From: Streptomyces sp. RB17
GTDB taxonomy: Bacteria > Actinomycetota > Actinomycetes > Streptomycetales > Streptomycetaceae
Length of the DNA stretch: 64,000 bases
Assembly (NCBI RefSeq): GCF_009604455.1
Contig: NZ_WEGL01000001.1
Coordinates: forward strand, 868,001 to 932,000
Reading direction: 5' to 3'
Shown: positions 1-7,752 of the stretch, piece by piece
Layout: every line of letters begins with the position of its first letter
Position numbering within the stretch: position 1 is the first letter of the stretch
Made by a program: the position numbers and the translations under genes
Notes under the pieces: generated by a model
What the model was told of the DNA's origin: nothing
The model's database searches: none
The model's input: the letters and a program-made list of their open reading frames with translations, nothing else

Positions 1-193
1 TGGACTGTTCGCCGGCGTGGGTGACCGTGCCGCCGACGATCTGCTCGACCGCGTCGGCGGGGATGCCGGTGCGGCCGAGGAGTTCACGGTAGGTCTCGCC
101 CAGGAGATAGGCGGGGTGCAGGTTGGCGAGCGCGCCGCCGCGCTTGCCGATCGGGGTGCGGACGGCTTCGACGATCACGGGTTCGGCGGCCAT
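1..193 (-). CDS. Thiolase (acetyl-CoA acetyltransferase), FadA5-like, 5' part only
   Basis: Only the first 64 codons lie in the window; the gene continues past base 1. The N-terminus reads MAAEPVIVEAVRTPIGKRGG and later has GGTVTHAGEQS, the classic start of degradative thiolases, which cleave 3-ketoacyl-CoA with CoA. The ATG at 193 has GGAGAGG about 10 nt upstream. It is transcribed divergently from the CYP125-type P450, the same arrangement as fadA5/cyp125 in Mycobacterium tuberculosis (recalled, not checked), where FadA5 shortens the cholesterol side chain. Two KstR-like sites lie in the shared 281-bp intergenic region. Thiolase is firm; the steroid role is inferred from context. The catalytic Cys and His lie outside the window. 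Confidence 0.85.
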   Translation of the reverse strand, partial: MAAEPVIVEAVRTPIGKRGGALANLHPAYLLGETYRELLGRTGIPADAVEQIVGGTVTHAGEQS

Positions 194-226
194 GGGTGCG
201 GGTCCTCTCCGAGAGGGCTCTCCTCC

Positions 227-250
227 AGAACTAGTACGCGTTCTAGTTCT
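227..250. promoter_or_regulatory. Inverted repeat with KstR-like operator between thiolase and P450
   Basis: AGAACTAG at 227-234 and CTAGTTCT at 243-250 form a perfect 8-bp inverted repeat. Inside it, 232-245 reads TAGTACGCGTTCTA, one mismatch from the mycobacterial KstR consensus TnnAACnnGTTnnA. It lies 34 nt upstream of the thiolase start and could control both divergent genes. KstR binding is inferred from the motif and from a KstR homologue at 16101-16721. Confidence 0.6.
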
Positions 251-362
251 GCCCAGCAGTCTGCTGACGTGATGTCCATCACCGCAAGGGTCGTGCAGCT
301 GCCGAAGTCGCGATCTGCACGAATTCCGCACGGATTGGGGATGCCGTACCTCTTGCGACTTG

Positions 363-376
363 TAGAACCCGTTACT
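363..376 (+). promoter_or_regulatory. Second KstR-like operator upstream of the P450
   Basis: TAGAACCCGTTACT matches TnnAACnnGTTnnA at every fixed position except the last base. It is about 100 nt upstream of the P450 start. With the 232-245 site it gives two candidate operators in one divergent promoter region. Confidence 0.5.
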
Positions 377-409
377 ACCTTCACGGCACTCGCTGATGGG
401 CCGTCAGAA

Positions 410-442
410 CCGACTCGGAACCGACTCGGAACCGACTCGGAA
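410..442 (+). repeat. Three tandem 11-bp repeats in the P450 leader
   Basis: The unit CCGACTCGGAA occurs three times in a row, ending about 32 nt before the P450 ATG. Each unit contains the near-palindrome CCGACTCGG. A regulatory role is possible, but slippage expansion explains it equally well. Confidence 0.6.
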
Positions 443-474
443 CGGAACTCAGAACGGACGACGGGAGCCGACCG

Positions 475-1710
475 ATGCACTGTCCCGCGCTGCCCGACGG
501 GTTCGACTTCACCGACCCCGACCTGCTGCACCACCGTGTGCCCCTCCCGGAGTTCGCCGAGCTGCGCCGCACCGAGCCGGTCCGCTGGATCCCGCAGCCG
601 CACGGCATCGCGGGCTTCGCCGACGACGGCTACTGGGCCGTGACCCGGCACGCGGACGTCCGGTACGTCTCCACGCACCCGGAACTCTTCTCCTCCACCG
701 TCAACACCGCGATCATCCGCTTCAACGAGCACATCGAGCGCGACGCGATCGACGTGCAGCGGCTGATCCTGCTCAACATGGATCCTCCGGAACATACGCG
801 GGTGCGGCAGATCGTGCAGCGCGGCTTCACGCCACGTTCCATCCGCGCCCTGGAGGAGCGACTCCGCGCGCGTGCGCAGGCCATCGTCTCGGCCGCCTGT
901 GCCCGCTCCGGGCCCTTCGACTTCGTCACCGAGGTCGCCTGCGAACTGCCCCTGCAGGCCATCGCCGAGCTGATCGGCGTGCCGCAGGAGGACCGGTCGA
1001 AGATCTTCGACTGGTCCAACAAGATGATCGCCTACGACGATCCCGAGTACGCCATCACCGAGGAGGTCGGCGCGGAGTCGGCCACCGAGATCATCGCCTA
1101 CGCGATGAACATGGCCGCCGAGCGGAAGAAGTGCCCGGCCCACGACATCGTCACGACGCTCGTCGCGGCGGAGGACGAGGGCAATCTGAACTCGGACGAG
1201 TTCGGCTTCTTCGTGCTGATGCTGGCGGTGGCCGGGAACGAGACCACCCGGAATGCCATCACGCACGGGATGCACGCGTTCCTGACCCATCCCGAGCAGT
1301 GGGAGCTGTTCAAGCGGGAGCGGCCGGCCACGACGGCCGAGGAGATCGTGCGCTGGGCGACCCCGGTCAACGCCTTCCAGCGGACGGCCACCCAGGACAC
1401 GGAGCTGGGCGGGGTCCAGATCAAGAAGGGCGATCGCGTCGGGCTGTTCTACGCCTCCGCCAACCACGACCCCGAGGTCTTCACCGACCCCGACGCCTTC
1501 GACATCACCCGTGACCCCAACCCCCACCTCGGCTTCGGCGGTGGCGGGCCCCACTACTGCCTCGGCAAGTCCCTGGCCGTCCTGGAGATCGACCTGATCT
1601 TCACCGCGATCGCCGACGCGATGCCGGACCTGCGGCCGGCCGACACGCCCCGCCGGCTGCGCTCGGCCTGGATCAACGGCGTCAAGGAACTTCAGGTCAC
1701 CACCGGCTGA
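475..1710 (+). CDS. cyp125: Cytochrome P450, CYP125-type steroid side-chain monooxygenase
   Basis: A 411-residue soluble P450. The I-helix oxygen motif AGNETTRN is near residue 258, the ExxR motif lies in EEIVRWATPV, and the heme loop FGGGGPHYCLG is near residue 352 with its cysteine ligand. The N-terminus (LPDGFDFTDPDLL) and blocks such as VACELPLQAIAELIGVPQED and VNAFQRTATQD closely match CYP125A1 as I recall it. CYP125A1 hydroxylates and oxidises the terminal C26/27 of cholesterol-type side chains. Electrons probably come from a ferredoxin; a 3Fe-4S candidate is at 14902-15135. GGGAG precedes the ATG. Assignment to the CYP125 family is confident; sterol substrate is inferred from the family and the KstR-like sites. 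Confidence 0.9.
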   Translation: MHCPALPDGFDFTDPDLLHHRVPLPEFAELRRTEPVRWIPQPHGIAGFADDGYWAVTRHADVRYVSTHPELFSSTVNTAIIRFNEHIERDAIDVQRLILLNMDPPEHTRVRQIVQRGFTPRSIRALEERLRARAQAIVSAACARSGPFDFVTEVACELPLQAIAELIGVPQEDRSKIFDWSNKMIAYDDPEYAITEEVGAESATEIIAYAMNMAAERKKCPAHDIVTTLVAAEDEGNLNSDEFGFFVLMLAVAGNETTRNAITHGMHAFLTHPEQWELFKRERPATTAEEIVRWATPVNAFQRTATQDTELGGVQIKKGDRVGLFYASANHDPEVFTDPDAFDITRDPNPHLGFGGGGPHYCLGKSLAVLEIDLIFTAIADAMPDLRPADTPRRLRSAWINGVKELQVTTG

Positions 1711-1734
1711 CCCGCACGGGTCGGCCCACCCCGA

Positions 1735-1779
1735 GGGAGGCAGGAGCACCCCTACCCCAACGCCCCGTTCCTGCCTCCC
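1735..1779. terminator. Bidirectional terminator between convergent genes
   Basis: GGGAGGCAGGA (1735-1745) and TCCTGCCTCCC (1769-1779) form a perfect 11-bp stem around a 23-nt loop, between the ends of the P450 and the DUF1275 gene. There is no strong T tract, as is usual in Streptomyces. Confidence 0.6.
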
Positions 1780-1828
1780 CCGAGGTCGCAGACCTTGTCA
1801 GTGACCTGCGGTCCGAGGGTCGTACGGC

Positions 1829-2527
1829 TCATTCCCTGCCGGATGCCACCACCGCCAGCACTCCCGAGGTGAGGGCCGCGATCAGCAGGGGGATGCCCAG
1901 GCCGTGATGCAGGACCAGCCACGCGCCCAGGAAGGCGCCGGCGAGCATGGCGATCACCGAGGCCGTACGGCGCGGTGAGCGGTGGCCGGTGGCGTCGCCG
2001 AGGCGGGACTCGGAGGCCAGGCCGGTCAGGGTCATGGTCAGGACGGTGGTGGTGAGGTCGGCGACGCCCAGCTTGCGGACGGTCGCGTTGCGCAGGCCCA
2101 TCGCGGACCCCGTCAGGGCGATCAGGGCGTAGACCGTGCCGGTGGCGTGCGGCCAGGTGAAGGCGACCGCTGCCGACAGGGCCACCAGGACCGCTTCTGC
2201 GGCGAGGGTGAGGCGGGTCCAGGTGCGGCGAGAGCCCTTGCCGACGCGGGCCGCCAGCCGGCCGCCGGTCACCGCGCCCAGCAGGAAGCACCCCAGCGAG
2301 GTTGCCGTGTGGGGCACGGAGAATCCGGGCGCGCCGGCCGCCGCGAAGCCGAGGACGACCACGTTGCCGGTCATGTTGGCCGTGAAGACCCGGCCGAGGC
2401 CCAGATAGCTGACGGCGTCGATCAGCCCGCTGACCACCGTCAGGGCCAGCAGCACGAGCACCAGCCGCAGCCCGCGCGCCTCCGGGTCGTACGTCTCGTC
2501 CGGCGATGCTTCTTCTGCTGCGCTCAC
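1829..2527 (-). CDS. DUF1275 (YoaK-type) integral membrane protein
   Basis: A 232-residue protein with about six hydrophobic segments and the DUF1275 signatures GLIDAVSYLGLGRVFTANMTGN near the N-terminus and GLRNATVRKL in the middle. The family is widespread and its transport role is not established. An acidic soluble N-tail of about 20 residues precedes the first membrane segment. It ends convergently with the P450 across the 1735-1779 stem-loop. No operon partner is evident. Confidence 0.8.
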   Translation of the reverse strand: MSAAEEASPDETYDPEARGLRLVLVLLALTVVSGLIDAVSYLGLGRVFTANMTGNVVVLGFAAAGAPGFSVPHTATSLGCFLLGAVTGGRLAARVGKGSRRTWTRLTLAAEAVLVALSAAVAFTWPHATGTVYALIALTGSAMGLRNATVRKLGVADLTTTVLTMTLTGLASESRLGDATGHRSPRRTASVIAMLAGAFLGAWLVLHHGLGIPLLIAALTSGVLAVVASGRE

Positions 2528-2559
2528 CGCCCCAGTTGACCACGCGGAGGTGCGGGAAC

Positions 2560-2602
2560 GCCGAAGGCGGCGGCCCGGGGATCGGGGGCCGCCGCCTTCG
2601 GC
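2560..2602. terminator. Strong stem-loop terminator downstream of the SLT gene
   Basis: GCCGAAGGCGGCGGCCC (2560-2576) pairs perfectly with GGGCCGCCGCCTTCGGC (2586-2602), a 17-bp stem with a 9-nt loop. It lies just past the stop of the SLT gene on the minus strand and separates it from DUF1275; TTTT follows on the plus strand. Confidence 0.8.
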
Positions 2603-2627
2603 GGCTTTTGTGCGCGCTGCGGTTGGC

Positions 2628-3041
2628 TCAGTACCAGTGGTTGGTCTGCCAGAAGTTCCAGGCCTTCACCGGGCTGCCGTAGCGGGAGTTCATGTAGTCC
2701 AGGCCCCACTTGATCTGGGTGGCCGGGTTGGTCTTCCAGTCGGAACCGGCGGAGGCCATCTTCGAGCCCGGCAGCGCCTGGACCAGGCCGTAGGCGCCGG
2801 AGGAGCTGTTGGTGGCGGACGGGTTCCAACCGCTCTCATGCGAGACGATCTTGCTGAACGCGGTGAACTGCGCGGCGTCCGGGATCATCTTGTGCGCGAT
2901 CGCCTGAGCGGAGGAAGCCGACGACGGGGCGGCCTGGGCGGGCGCCGCGGTCAGAGCCAGGCCGGCGGTGGCGGCGGCCACGACGGCGGTGGTGAGGGCC
3001 TTCTTCGGGGAAGCGATGCGGCGGATGAAGGAGACGGACAC
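2628..3041 (-). CDS. Secreted SLT-type lytic transglycosylase-like protein
   Basis: The chosen GTG start at 3041, with AAGAGG about 6 nt upstream, gives 137 residues. A basic n-region and hydrophobic stretch ending AAPAQA form a Sec signal peptide. The mature protein is a compact transglycosylase/Rpf-like domain: FSKIVSHESGWNPSATN carries the expected catalytic glutamate (HESGW), followed by GAYGLVQALPGSKM and a C-terminal WNFWQTNHWY. Such small Streptomyces enzymes cleave peptidoglycan during growth or germination. An upstream in-frame ATG (3107) would add a stretch that spoils the signal peptide. It has a long structured leader. Confidence 0.85.
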   Translation of the reverse strand: MSVSFIRRIASPKKALTTAVVAAATAGLALTAAPAQAAPSSASSAQAIAHKMIPDAAQFTAFSKIVSHESGWNPSATNSSSGAYGLVQALPGSKMASAGSDWKTNPATQIKWGLDYMNSRYGSPVKAWNFWQTNHWY

Positions 3042-3406
3042 GGAGTACCTCTTGCGTCGGGGACAGGGGATCGCCCGCATGGGACGGGCCACGCGATGTG
3101 GCCGCATGCGTCGGCGCCTCGGCCCGGGTGGGCTCGTGGCGCCTGGCGACGTCGTCCAGAGAAGCAGCCCGGAAAGCCGTCCGCAATGACCCCTTTTACT
3201 AGTTGTGGCCGGATAGATGGCGAACGCGTGCCGTGTGACGTGGGTCGCAAAGTGCAGGTCAGTGGGGGTACGCTAAGGGATGTATCGGGCATATGGGACT
3301 ACGGCCCCGCCTCGTAGGTGACCTGCGTCATGTGGGGTGCCTCACCGTCACGGTCGCGGACCGGATGCGAGGCCTCACACAGCGGGACCGTTCGCTGTGC
3401 CGCCCG
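3042..3406 (-). other. Long GC-rich leader upstream of the SLT gene
   Basis: This 365-bp region between the ECF S component and the SLT gene holds no convincing gene. On the minus strand it would be the SLT 5' leader. It contains an imperfect hairpin at 3114-3144 whose arms begin and end in GGCGCC. Some Streptomyces wall hydrolases have c-di-AMP (ydaO) riboswitches, but I could not find the conserved GGGGTGAAT core, so I do not call one. Confidence 0.4.
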
Positions 3407-4255
3407 TCACGCGGCGGGGCCGTCGAATGTGACCGCGGTCTCGAAAGCGGCGCGCCGGGTCGCCCGGCGCAGCGCGCGCAGCACGGCCGGGCCGAGGACG
3501 AGGGTCAGCACCAGCGTGCACAGGGCCCGGCCCAGGTCCCAGCCGAGCGAGGTGGCCAGGCAGTAGGCCACGAAACGGGCCAGGTTGGCAGGGACGGAGG
3601 CATGGGCGTCGAAGGAGATGTTCGAGGCGATGCCTGCCATGAAGGGCCAGCCGGCCAGATCCATGACGGCGCCGTAGGCGAAGGCGGCGAGGAAGCCGTA
3701 GGCCGCGAGGAGCAGCAGTTCGGCGCGGCCGCGCAGCCGGACCGGGCCCGGGAGCAGCCCGGCACCCATCGTGAACCAGCCCATCGACAGCATCTGGAAC
3801 GGCAGCCATGGTCCGACCCCGCCCGTGAGCAGGGCGGACGCGAACATGGTCACCGAGCCCAGCGTGAAGCCGAAGCCGGGGCCCAGCACCCGTCCGCTGA
3901 GCACCATCAGGAAGAACATCGGCTCGATCCCCGCCGTACCCGCGCCGATCGGCCGCAGCGCGGCCCCCGTCGCGGCGAGCACGCCCAGCATGGCCACGGC
4001 CTTCGGCCCGAGATCCGACTCCGAGATCGTCGCCGCCACGACCGCGACCAGGAGGACCAGGAGCCCCGCGAAGAGCCAGGGCGCGTCCTGGGCGTGGGCG
4101 CTCAGCTGCGAGCCGGGCGGAGCGAGGAAGGGCCACCCGAAGCCGACCACCCCGACCGCGCTGACCAGGACGAGTGCGGCGAGGGAGCGGGGGCCGAGAC
4201 GGATGGCGTGCAGGCGGGCCGGGCGTACGGGGCTGAGGGGGGTTGTGCGGCTCAT
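3407..4255 (-). CDS. ECF transporter S component, probably for cobalamin
   Basis: A 282-residue membrane protein with about six to seven hydrophobic helices (for example ALVLVSAVGVVGFGWPF and LFAGLLVLLVAVVAATIS), and the small-residue pattern GPGFGFTLGSVTMFASALLTGGVGP-type loop common in ECF substrate-binding S subunits. Its ATG at 4255 overlaps the TGA of the upstream ATPase (ATGA), so it is translationally coupled and the last gene of the operon. The S subunit sets substrate specificity; cobalamin is inferred from the riboswitch at 9096-9243. It is longer than many S subunits and has a charged C-terminal tail. Confidence 0.8.
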   Translation of the reverse strand: MSRTTPLSPVRPARLHAIRLGPRSLAALVLVSAVGVVGFGWPFLAPPGSQLSAHAQDAPWLFAGLLVLLVAVVAATISESDLGPKAVAMLGVLAATGAALRPIGAGTAGIEPMFFLMVLSGRVLGPGFGFTLGSVTMFASALLTGGVGPWLPFQMLSMGWFTMGAGLLPGPVRLRGRAELLLLAAYGFLAAFAYGAVMDLAGWPFMAGIASNISFDAHASVPANLARFVAYCLATSLGWDLGRALCTLVLTLVLGPAVLRALRRATRRAAFETAVTFDGPAA

Positions 4256-5952
4256 GCGAGGGCCTCGCGTACCTCGGCCACGGTGAGCCACTGCTGCGGG
4301 GCGAGGATCTTCGTCACCTGCGGCGCGAAGGACGGCGAGGAGACGACGATGTGCGCGGTCGGCCCGTCGGCTATGACCTCCCCCTCGGCCAGCAGCACCA
4401 CCCGGTGCGCGATCTCGGCCGCGAGTTCCACGTCATGCGTGGCCAGCACGATCGCGTGCCCCTCGGCGGCGAGGCCGCGCAGGACGGTCACCAGGCGGGC
4501 CTTGGCCGCGTAGTCCAGGCCGCGGGTCGGCTCGTCGAGCAGGAGCAGGGGCGGGCGGGCGGTCAGCACGACGGCCAGGGCGAGCGTCAGACACTGCCCC
4601 TCGGACAAATCGCGCGGGTGGGTGCCGTCCGTGATCCCCGGCAGCAGCTCGGACACGAGGGCCCGGCAGGTCCCGGGCTCGGCGCCGGCGTCCCGGTCGG
4701 CCGCCGCGCATTCGTCGGCGACCGTGTCGGCGTAGAGGAGGTCCCGCGGTTCCTGGGGGACGAGGCCGACGCGGCGTACGAGGGCCGGGGGTGCGGTGCG
4801 GTGGGGTTCGACTCCGCCGACGGTGACGGTTCCCGTGGTGGGTGGGAGGAGGCCGACGAGGGAGCTGAGCAGGGTGGACTTTCCGGCGCCGTTGCGGCCC
4901 ATGAGCGCGATGGTCTCGCCGGCGGCGACGGTGAGATCGATGTGCCGGAGGGCGTCGACGCGGGCTCGGCGGACGGAGAGGGAGCGGACTTCGGCGATGT
5001 GCGTCCGCCGGGGTTCCGGGGTGGGGAAGGTGGAGCGGCGACGGAAGAGGAAGCGGCGCCCGGTAACTGTGGGGAACTGCGCGACCAGCCCCGACGGGCC
5101 CGCAGCCGCGGTCGCAGGAGTGCCGTCCGCCGCGGAGGCGGCCAGGCGTTCCTTCAGGTCACTGGCCCTGCGGCGGGCGTCTCGCACCGTCAGGGGAAGG
5201 GGCGACCAGCCTGCCAGGCGGCCCAGGGCCACCACCGGGGGGAAGACGGGGGAGACGGCCATCACCTCCGGCGGGGTGCCGACGACCGGCGGCTCGCCGG
5301 GGGCCGGGAGGAGCACCACCCTGTCGGCGTAGTGAAGGACGCGTTCAAGGCGGTGCTCGGCCATCAGGATCGTCGTGCCGAGGTCGTGCACCAGACGCTG
5401 GAGCACCGCCAGGACCTCCTCCGCCGCGGCCGGATCCAGGGCCGAGGTCGGCTCGTCCAGGACCAGTACCCGCGGGTGCGGGGTGAGGACCGAGCCGATC
5501 GCGACCCGCTGCCGCTGGCCACCGGAGAGCGTGGCGATCGGGCGGTCGCGCAGTCCGGCCAGGCCCAGCAGGTCGAGGGTCTCCTCGACCCGGCGCCGCA
5601 TCACCTCCGGAGCGAGGCCCAACGACTCCATGCCGTAGGCGAGTTCGTCCTCCACGGTGTCGGTCACGAAGTGGGCGAGCGGATCCTGCCCCACCGTGCC
5701 GACCACGTCGGCGAGTTCGCGCGGCTTGTGGGTACGGGTGTCCCGGCCGGCCACCGTGACGCGGCCGCGCAGGGTGCCGCCGGTGAAGTGCGGCACGAGA
5801 CCGCTCACCGCGCCGAGCACGGTCGACTTGCCGACCCCGGACGGGCCGACGAGCAGTACGAGTTCACCCTCCGGCACCTCGAAGTCGACGCCGTGGACGA
5901 CCGGTTCGGCCGCACCGTCGTACGTCACGCTGACATCGTCGAAGCGGATCAC
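4252..5952 (-). CDS. ECF transporter ATPase with two fused ABC domains (A1-A2)
   Basis: A 566-residue duplicated ABC ATPase. The first domain has Walker A GPSGVGKST near residue 36, signature LSGGQRQRVAIG and Walker B VLVLDEPTSALD. The second has GRNGAGKST, a variant signature LSEGQCLTLALA and LLLLDEPTRGLD. It corresponds to EcfA1 and EcfA2 fused in one chain, joined by an Ala/Thr-rich linker. It energises vitamin import with the T and S subunits. The GTG start (AAGGAG 6 nt upstream) overlaps the TGA of the T gene, and its own stop overlaps the S gene start. Confidence 0.92.
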   Translation of the reverse strand: MIRFDDVSVTYDGAAEPVVHGVDFEVPEGELVLLVGPSGVGKSTVLGAVSGLVPHFTGGTLRGRVTVAGRDTRTHKPRELADVVGTVGQDPLAHFVTDTVEDELAYGMESLGLAPEVMRRRVEETLDLLGLAGLRDRPIATLSGGQRQRVAIGSVLTPHPRVLVLDEPTSALDPAAAEEVLAVLQRLVHDLGTTILMAEHRLERVLHYADRVVLLPAPGEPPVVGTPPEVMAVSPVFPPVVALGRLAGWSPLPLTVRDARRRASDLKERLAASAADGTPATAAAGPSGLVAQFPTVTGRRFLFRRRSTFPTPEPRRTHIAEVRSLSVRRARVDALRHIDLTVAAGETIALMGRNGAGKSTLLSSLVGLLPPTTGTVTVGGVEPHRTAPPALVRRVGLVPQEPRDLLYADTVADECAAADRDAGAEPGTCRALVSELLPGITDGTHPRDLSEGQCLTLALAVVLTARPPLLLLDEPTRGLDYAAKARLVTVLRGLAAEGHAIVLATHDVELAAEIAHRVVLLAEGEVIADGPTAHIVVSSPSFAPQVTKILAPQQWLTVAEVREALA

Positions 5953-7112
5953 GACGGCTCCTTGGGGACGACGAAGGCGGGCAGGAGGGCGAGGAGGATC
6001 GCCGCGGCCGGCCACAGGGGGAGACTGGGCGCGACGAGGGGGACGACCCCGGGGTGCAGTGCCTCCGGATCGCGCGCGGAGGCCAGGCCGAGCAGGGCGG
6101 CGACCGCGGCGCCGGAGCCGGTGACCAGCCAGGCCCGTACGTCCCACGGGTCGGGGCGGTACCGGGTGCGCGGCGAACGCCGGCCGCCGAGGCGCAGCCC
6201 CGCGAGGGCGGCGACGACACCGACGAGCAGCAGCGGGATGCCGTACGTGCCGCCCTCCGCGGTGAGCAGCCCGTACGTTCCCGCGCACACGCCGAGCAGG
6301 CCGCCGAGGGTGAGCGCGGCCGTCGTACGGCGGATGCGGGCGGGGACCTCGACCGTACGGCCGTAACCGCGGGCCTCCATCGCGGCGGCGAGCGCGACCG
6401 AACGCTCCAAGGCGCCCTCCAAAACCGGCAGTCCGACCTGGAGCAGGCCCCGCAGGCCCCGGTCCGGGCGGCCGCGCAGCCGACGGGCGGCGCGCAGGCG
6501 CTGGACGTCGGCGATGAGATGCGGGGCGAAGGTGAGCGCGACGACCACGGCGACGCCGGTCTCGTACAGGGCGCCGGGGAGGGACTTGAGGAGACGGACG
6601 GGGCTCGCGAGCGCGTTCGCCGCGCCGACGCAGATCAGGAGGGTGGCCAGCTTCAGCCCGTCGTAGGCGGCGAAGACGAGCGCCTCCGCCGTGACCTTTC
6701 CGCCCAGGCGGATGCCCTGCGCCCAGTGGGGGAGGGGGACCTCGGGGAGCGTGAGGAGGATGTGGGTGCCGGGGACGGGGGAGCCCAGCGCCACCGCGAA
6801 CAGGACGCGGATCAGCAGCACGGCGAGGGCGAGTTTGGCGAAGGCCGGGTAGGCGTGGGCGGCCGGGGTGCCGGTGCGGTGCGTTGCCACGACGTAGGCG
6901 GAGGCGGATATGAGGAGGGCGAGGAGGAGGGGGTTGGTGGTGCGGGTGGCGGCGGTACCGAGGGAGAGCGCCCAGAGCCACCAGGCACCGGGGTGGACAG
7001 CACTTCGCAGTGCGCGGTGCTGCGACTCCCCAGGGGCGCGGGCCGTGTCGATATGCGGCTCCGCGGCGTGGGCGCGACCAGCCCGCACCCGGCCGCAGTC
7101 AGACGGAGTCAT
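5949..7112 (-). CDS. ecfT: ECF transporter T component (CbiQ-like)
   Basis: A membrane protein of up to 387 residues, with about five helices before and three after the central cytoplasmic region. That region carries the coupling motif AAAMEARGYGR (a CbiQ/EcfT Ala-Arg-Gly motif) that docks on the ATPases. The start is uncertain: the ATG at 7112 has no clear ribosome site and its first 25 codons run through a dispersed Streptomyces repeat at 7033-7077, so the functional start may be further in, before HPGAWWLWALSLG. Its TGA overlaps the ATPase GTG. It sits in the cobalamin-riboswitch operon. Confidence 0.88.
   Translation of the reverse strand: MTPSDCGRVRAGRAHAAEPHIDTARAPGESQHRALRSAVHPGAWWLWALSLGTAATRTTNPLLLALLISASAYVVATHRTGTPAAHAYPAFAKLALAVLLIRVLFAVALGSPVPGTHILLTLPEVPLPHWAQGIRLGGKVTAEALVFAAYDGLKLATLLICVGAANALASPVRLLKSLPGALYETGVAVVVALTFAPHLIADVQRLRAARRLRGRPDRGLRGLLQVGLPVLEGALERSVALAAAMEARGYGRTVEVPARIRRTTAALTLGGLLGVCAGTYGLLTAEGGTYGIPLLLVGVVAALAGLRLGGRRSPRTRYRPDPWDVRAWLVTGSGAAVAALLGLASARDPEALHPGVVPLVAPSLPLWPAAAILLALLPAFVVPKEPS
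7033..7077. repeat. Dispersed Streptomyces GC-rich repeat, copy A
   Basis: The segment GGGGCGCGGG...GATATGCGGCTCCGCGGCG...GGGCGCGA is nearly identical to 24985-25030. It lies over the presumed 5' end of the T-component gene, suggesting this stretch was once intergenic. Confidence 0.7.
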
Positions 7113-7752
7113 TGCGTCGCCGTCGGAACTGCCACACCGCCGCGCCTCCCAGGAGGACGACCACCCCGGCACCGACCGGCAACCCCAGAGAAGGCCCGCT
7201 GTCCGAGCCGCCGCCGCTCTTTTCCTTGTCGGCGCTCGGCTTCCGGCCGGAGGCCACCTGCTCCCCGCACCCCTTCTTCGGATACCCCGAGATCGCACAC
7301 AACAGGGCGTTGGTGTCGTAGCGCAGGGGCGGTGCGACGGCCGCCAGGGCGTCCGCGGTCGTCGCGTCGGCCGGGACCCTCACGCAGGCCGTGCGGCGGC
7401 GCGGCGACACCTCCCCGGACGGCGCGTCCGCGGGGGTGCCGAAGTCGAGGACGAGCGCCACCCGCTTCGTACCGGACCTGGCGGGCGTACCCGAACAGAT
7501 CGTGCCGAAGTCCGCCGCACCGCGCGGCCGGCTCGCGTCCGCCGAGTCCGCGCTCACCGCGAACCGGAAGCCCTCCACGGCGCCGTCGTCGGGGCGGGCG
7601 GTCGACGGGCCCTGCGTGGCATACGTCCAGCGTCCGCCGGACCGCTCCCAGAAGGACCAGTAGCGGTAGCCGGCGGCGTGCGCCTGCCCCGCCCCGGCCA
7701 GCAGGACGAGCGCGGCGCACAGCAGGCTCGCGGCGCGGTGGACGGTCCTCAC
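7099..7752 (-). CDS. Secreted membrane-anchored protein, SCO2322-type (possible beta-domain partner in B12 uptake)
   Basis: A 217-residue protein with an N-terminal signal peptide (LLCAALVLLAGAGQAHA), an extracytoplasmic domain of about 150 residues beginning GYRYWSFWERSGGRWTY, a Ser/Gly linker, and a C-terminal helix (VGAGVVVLLGGAAVWQF) followed by RRRRNDSV, so it is anchored with its domain outside. The segment RVPADATTADALAA resembles the pattern in DUF4430/transcobalamin-type beta domains; that similarity is only my reading. The GTG start at 7752 overlaps the TGA of the toroid gene (GTGA). It stands between a toroid protein and the ECF T gene. Confidence 0.75.
   Translation of the reverse strand: MRTVHRAASLLCAALVLLAGAGQAHAAGYRYWSFWERSGGRWTYATQGPSTARPDDGAVEGFRFAVSADSADASRPRGAADFGTICSGTPARSGTKRVALVLDFGTPADAPSGEVSPRRRTACVRVPADATTADALAAVAPPLRYDTNALLCAISGYPKKGCGEQVASGRKPSADKEKSGGGSDSGPSLGLPVGAGVVVLLGGAAVWQFRRRRNDSV

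Noticed and set aside
175..1749. Long minus-strand open frame opposite the P450
   Set aside because: It mirrors the P450 in a GC-rich genome; its composition (Val/Gly/Asp-rich, no domains) is that of an antisense shadow.
3042..3406. Possible ydaO/c-di-AMP riboswitch upstream of the SLT gene
   Set aside because: The conserved GGGGTGAAT and CCGAATCCGTCAG-type blocks were not found on the minus strand; only a GC-rich hairpin is visible.
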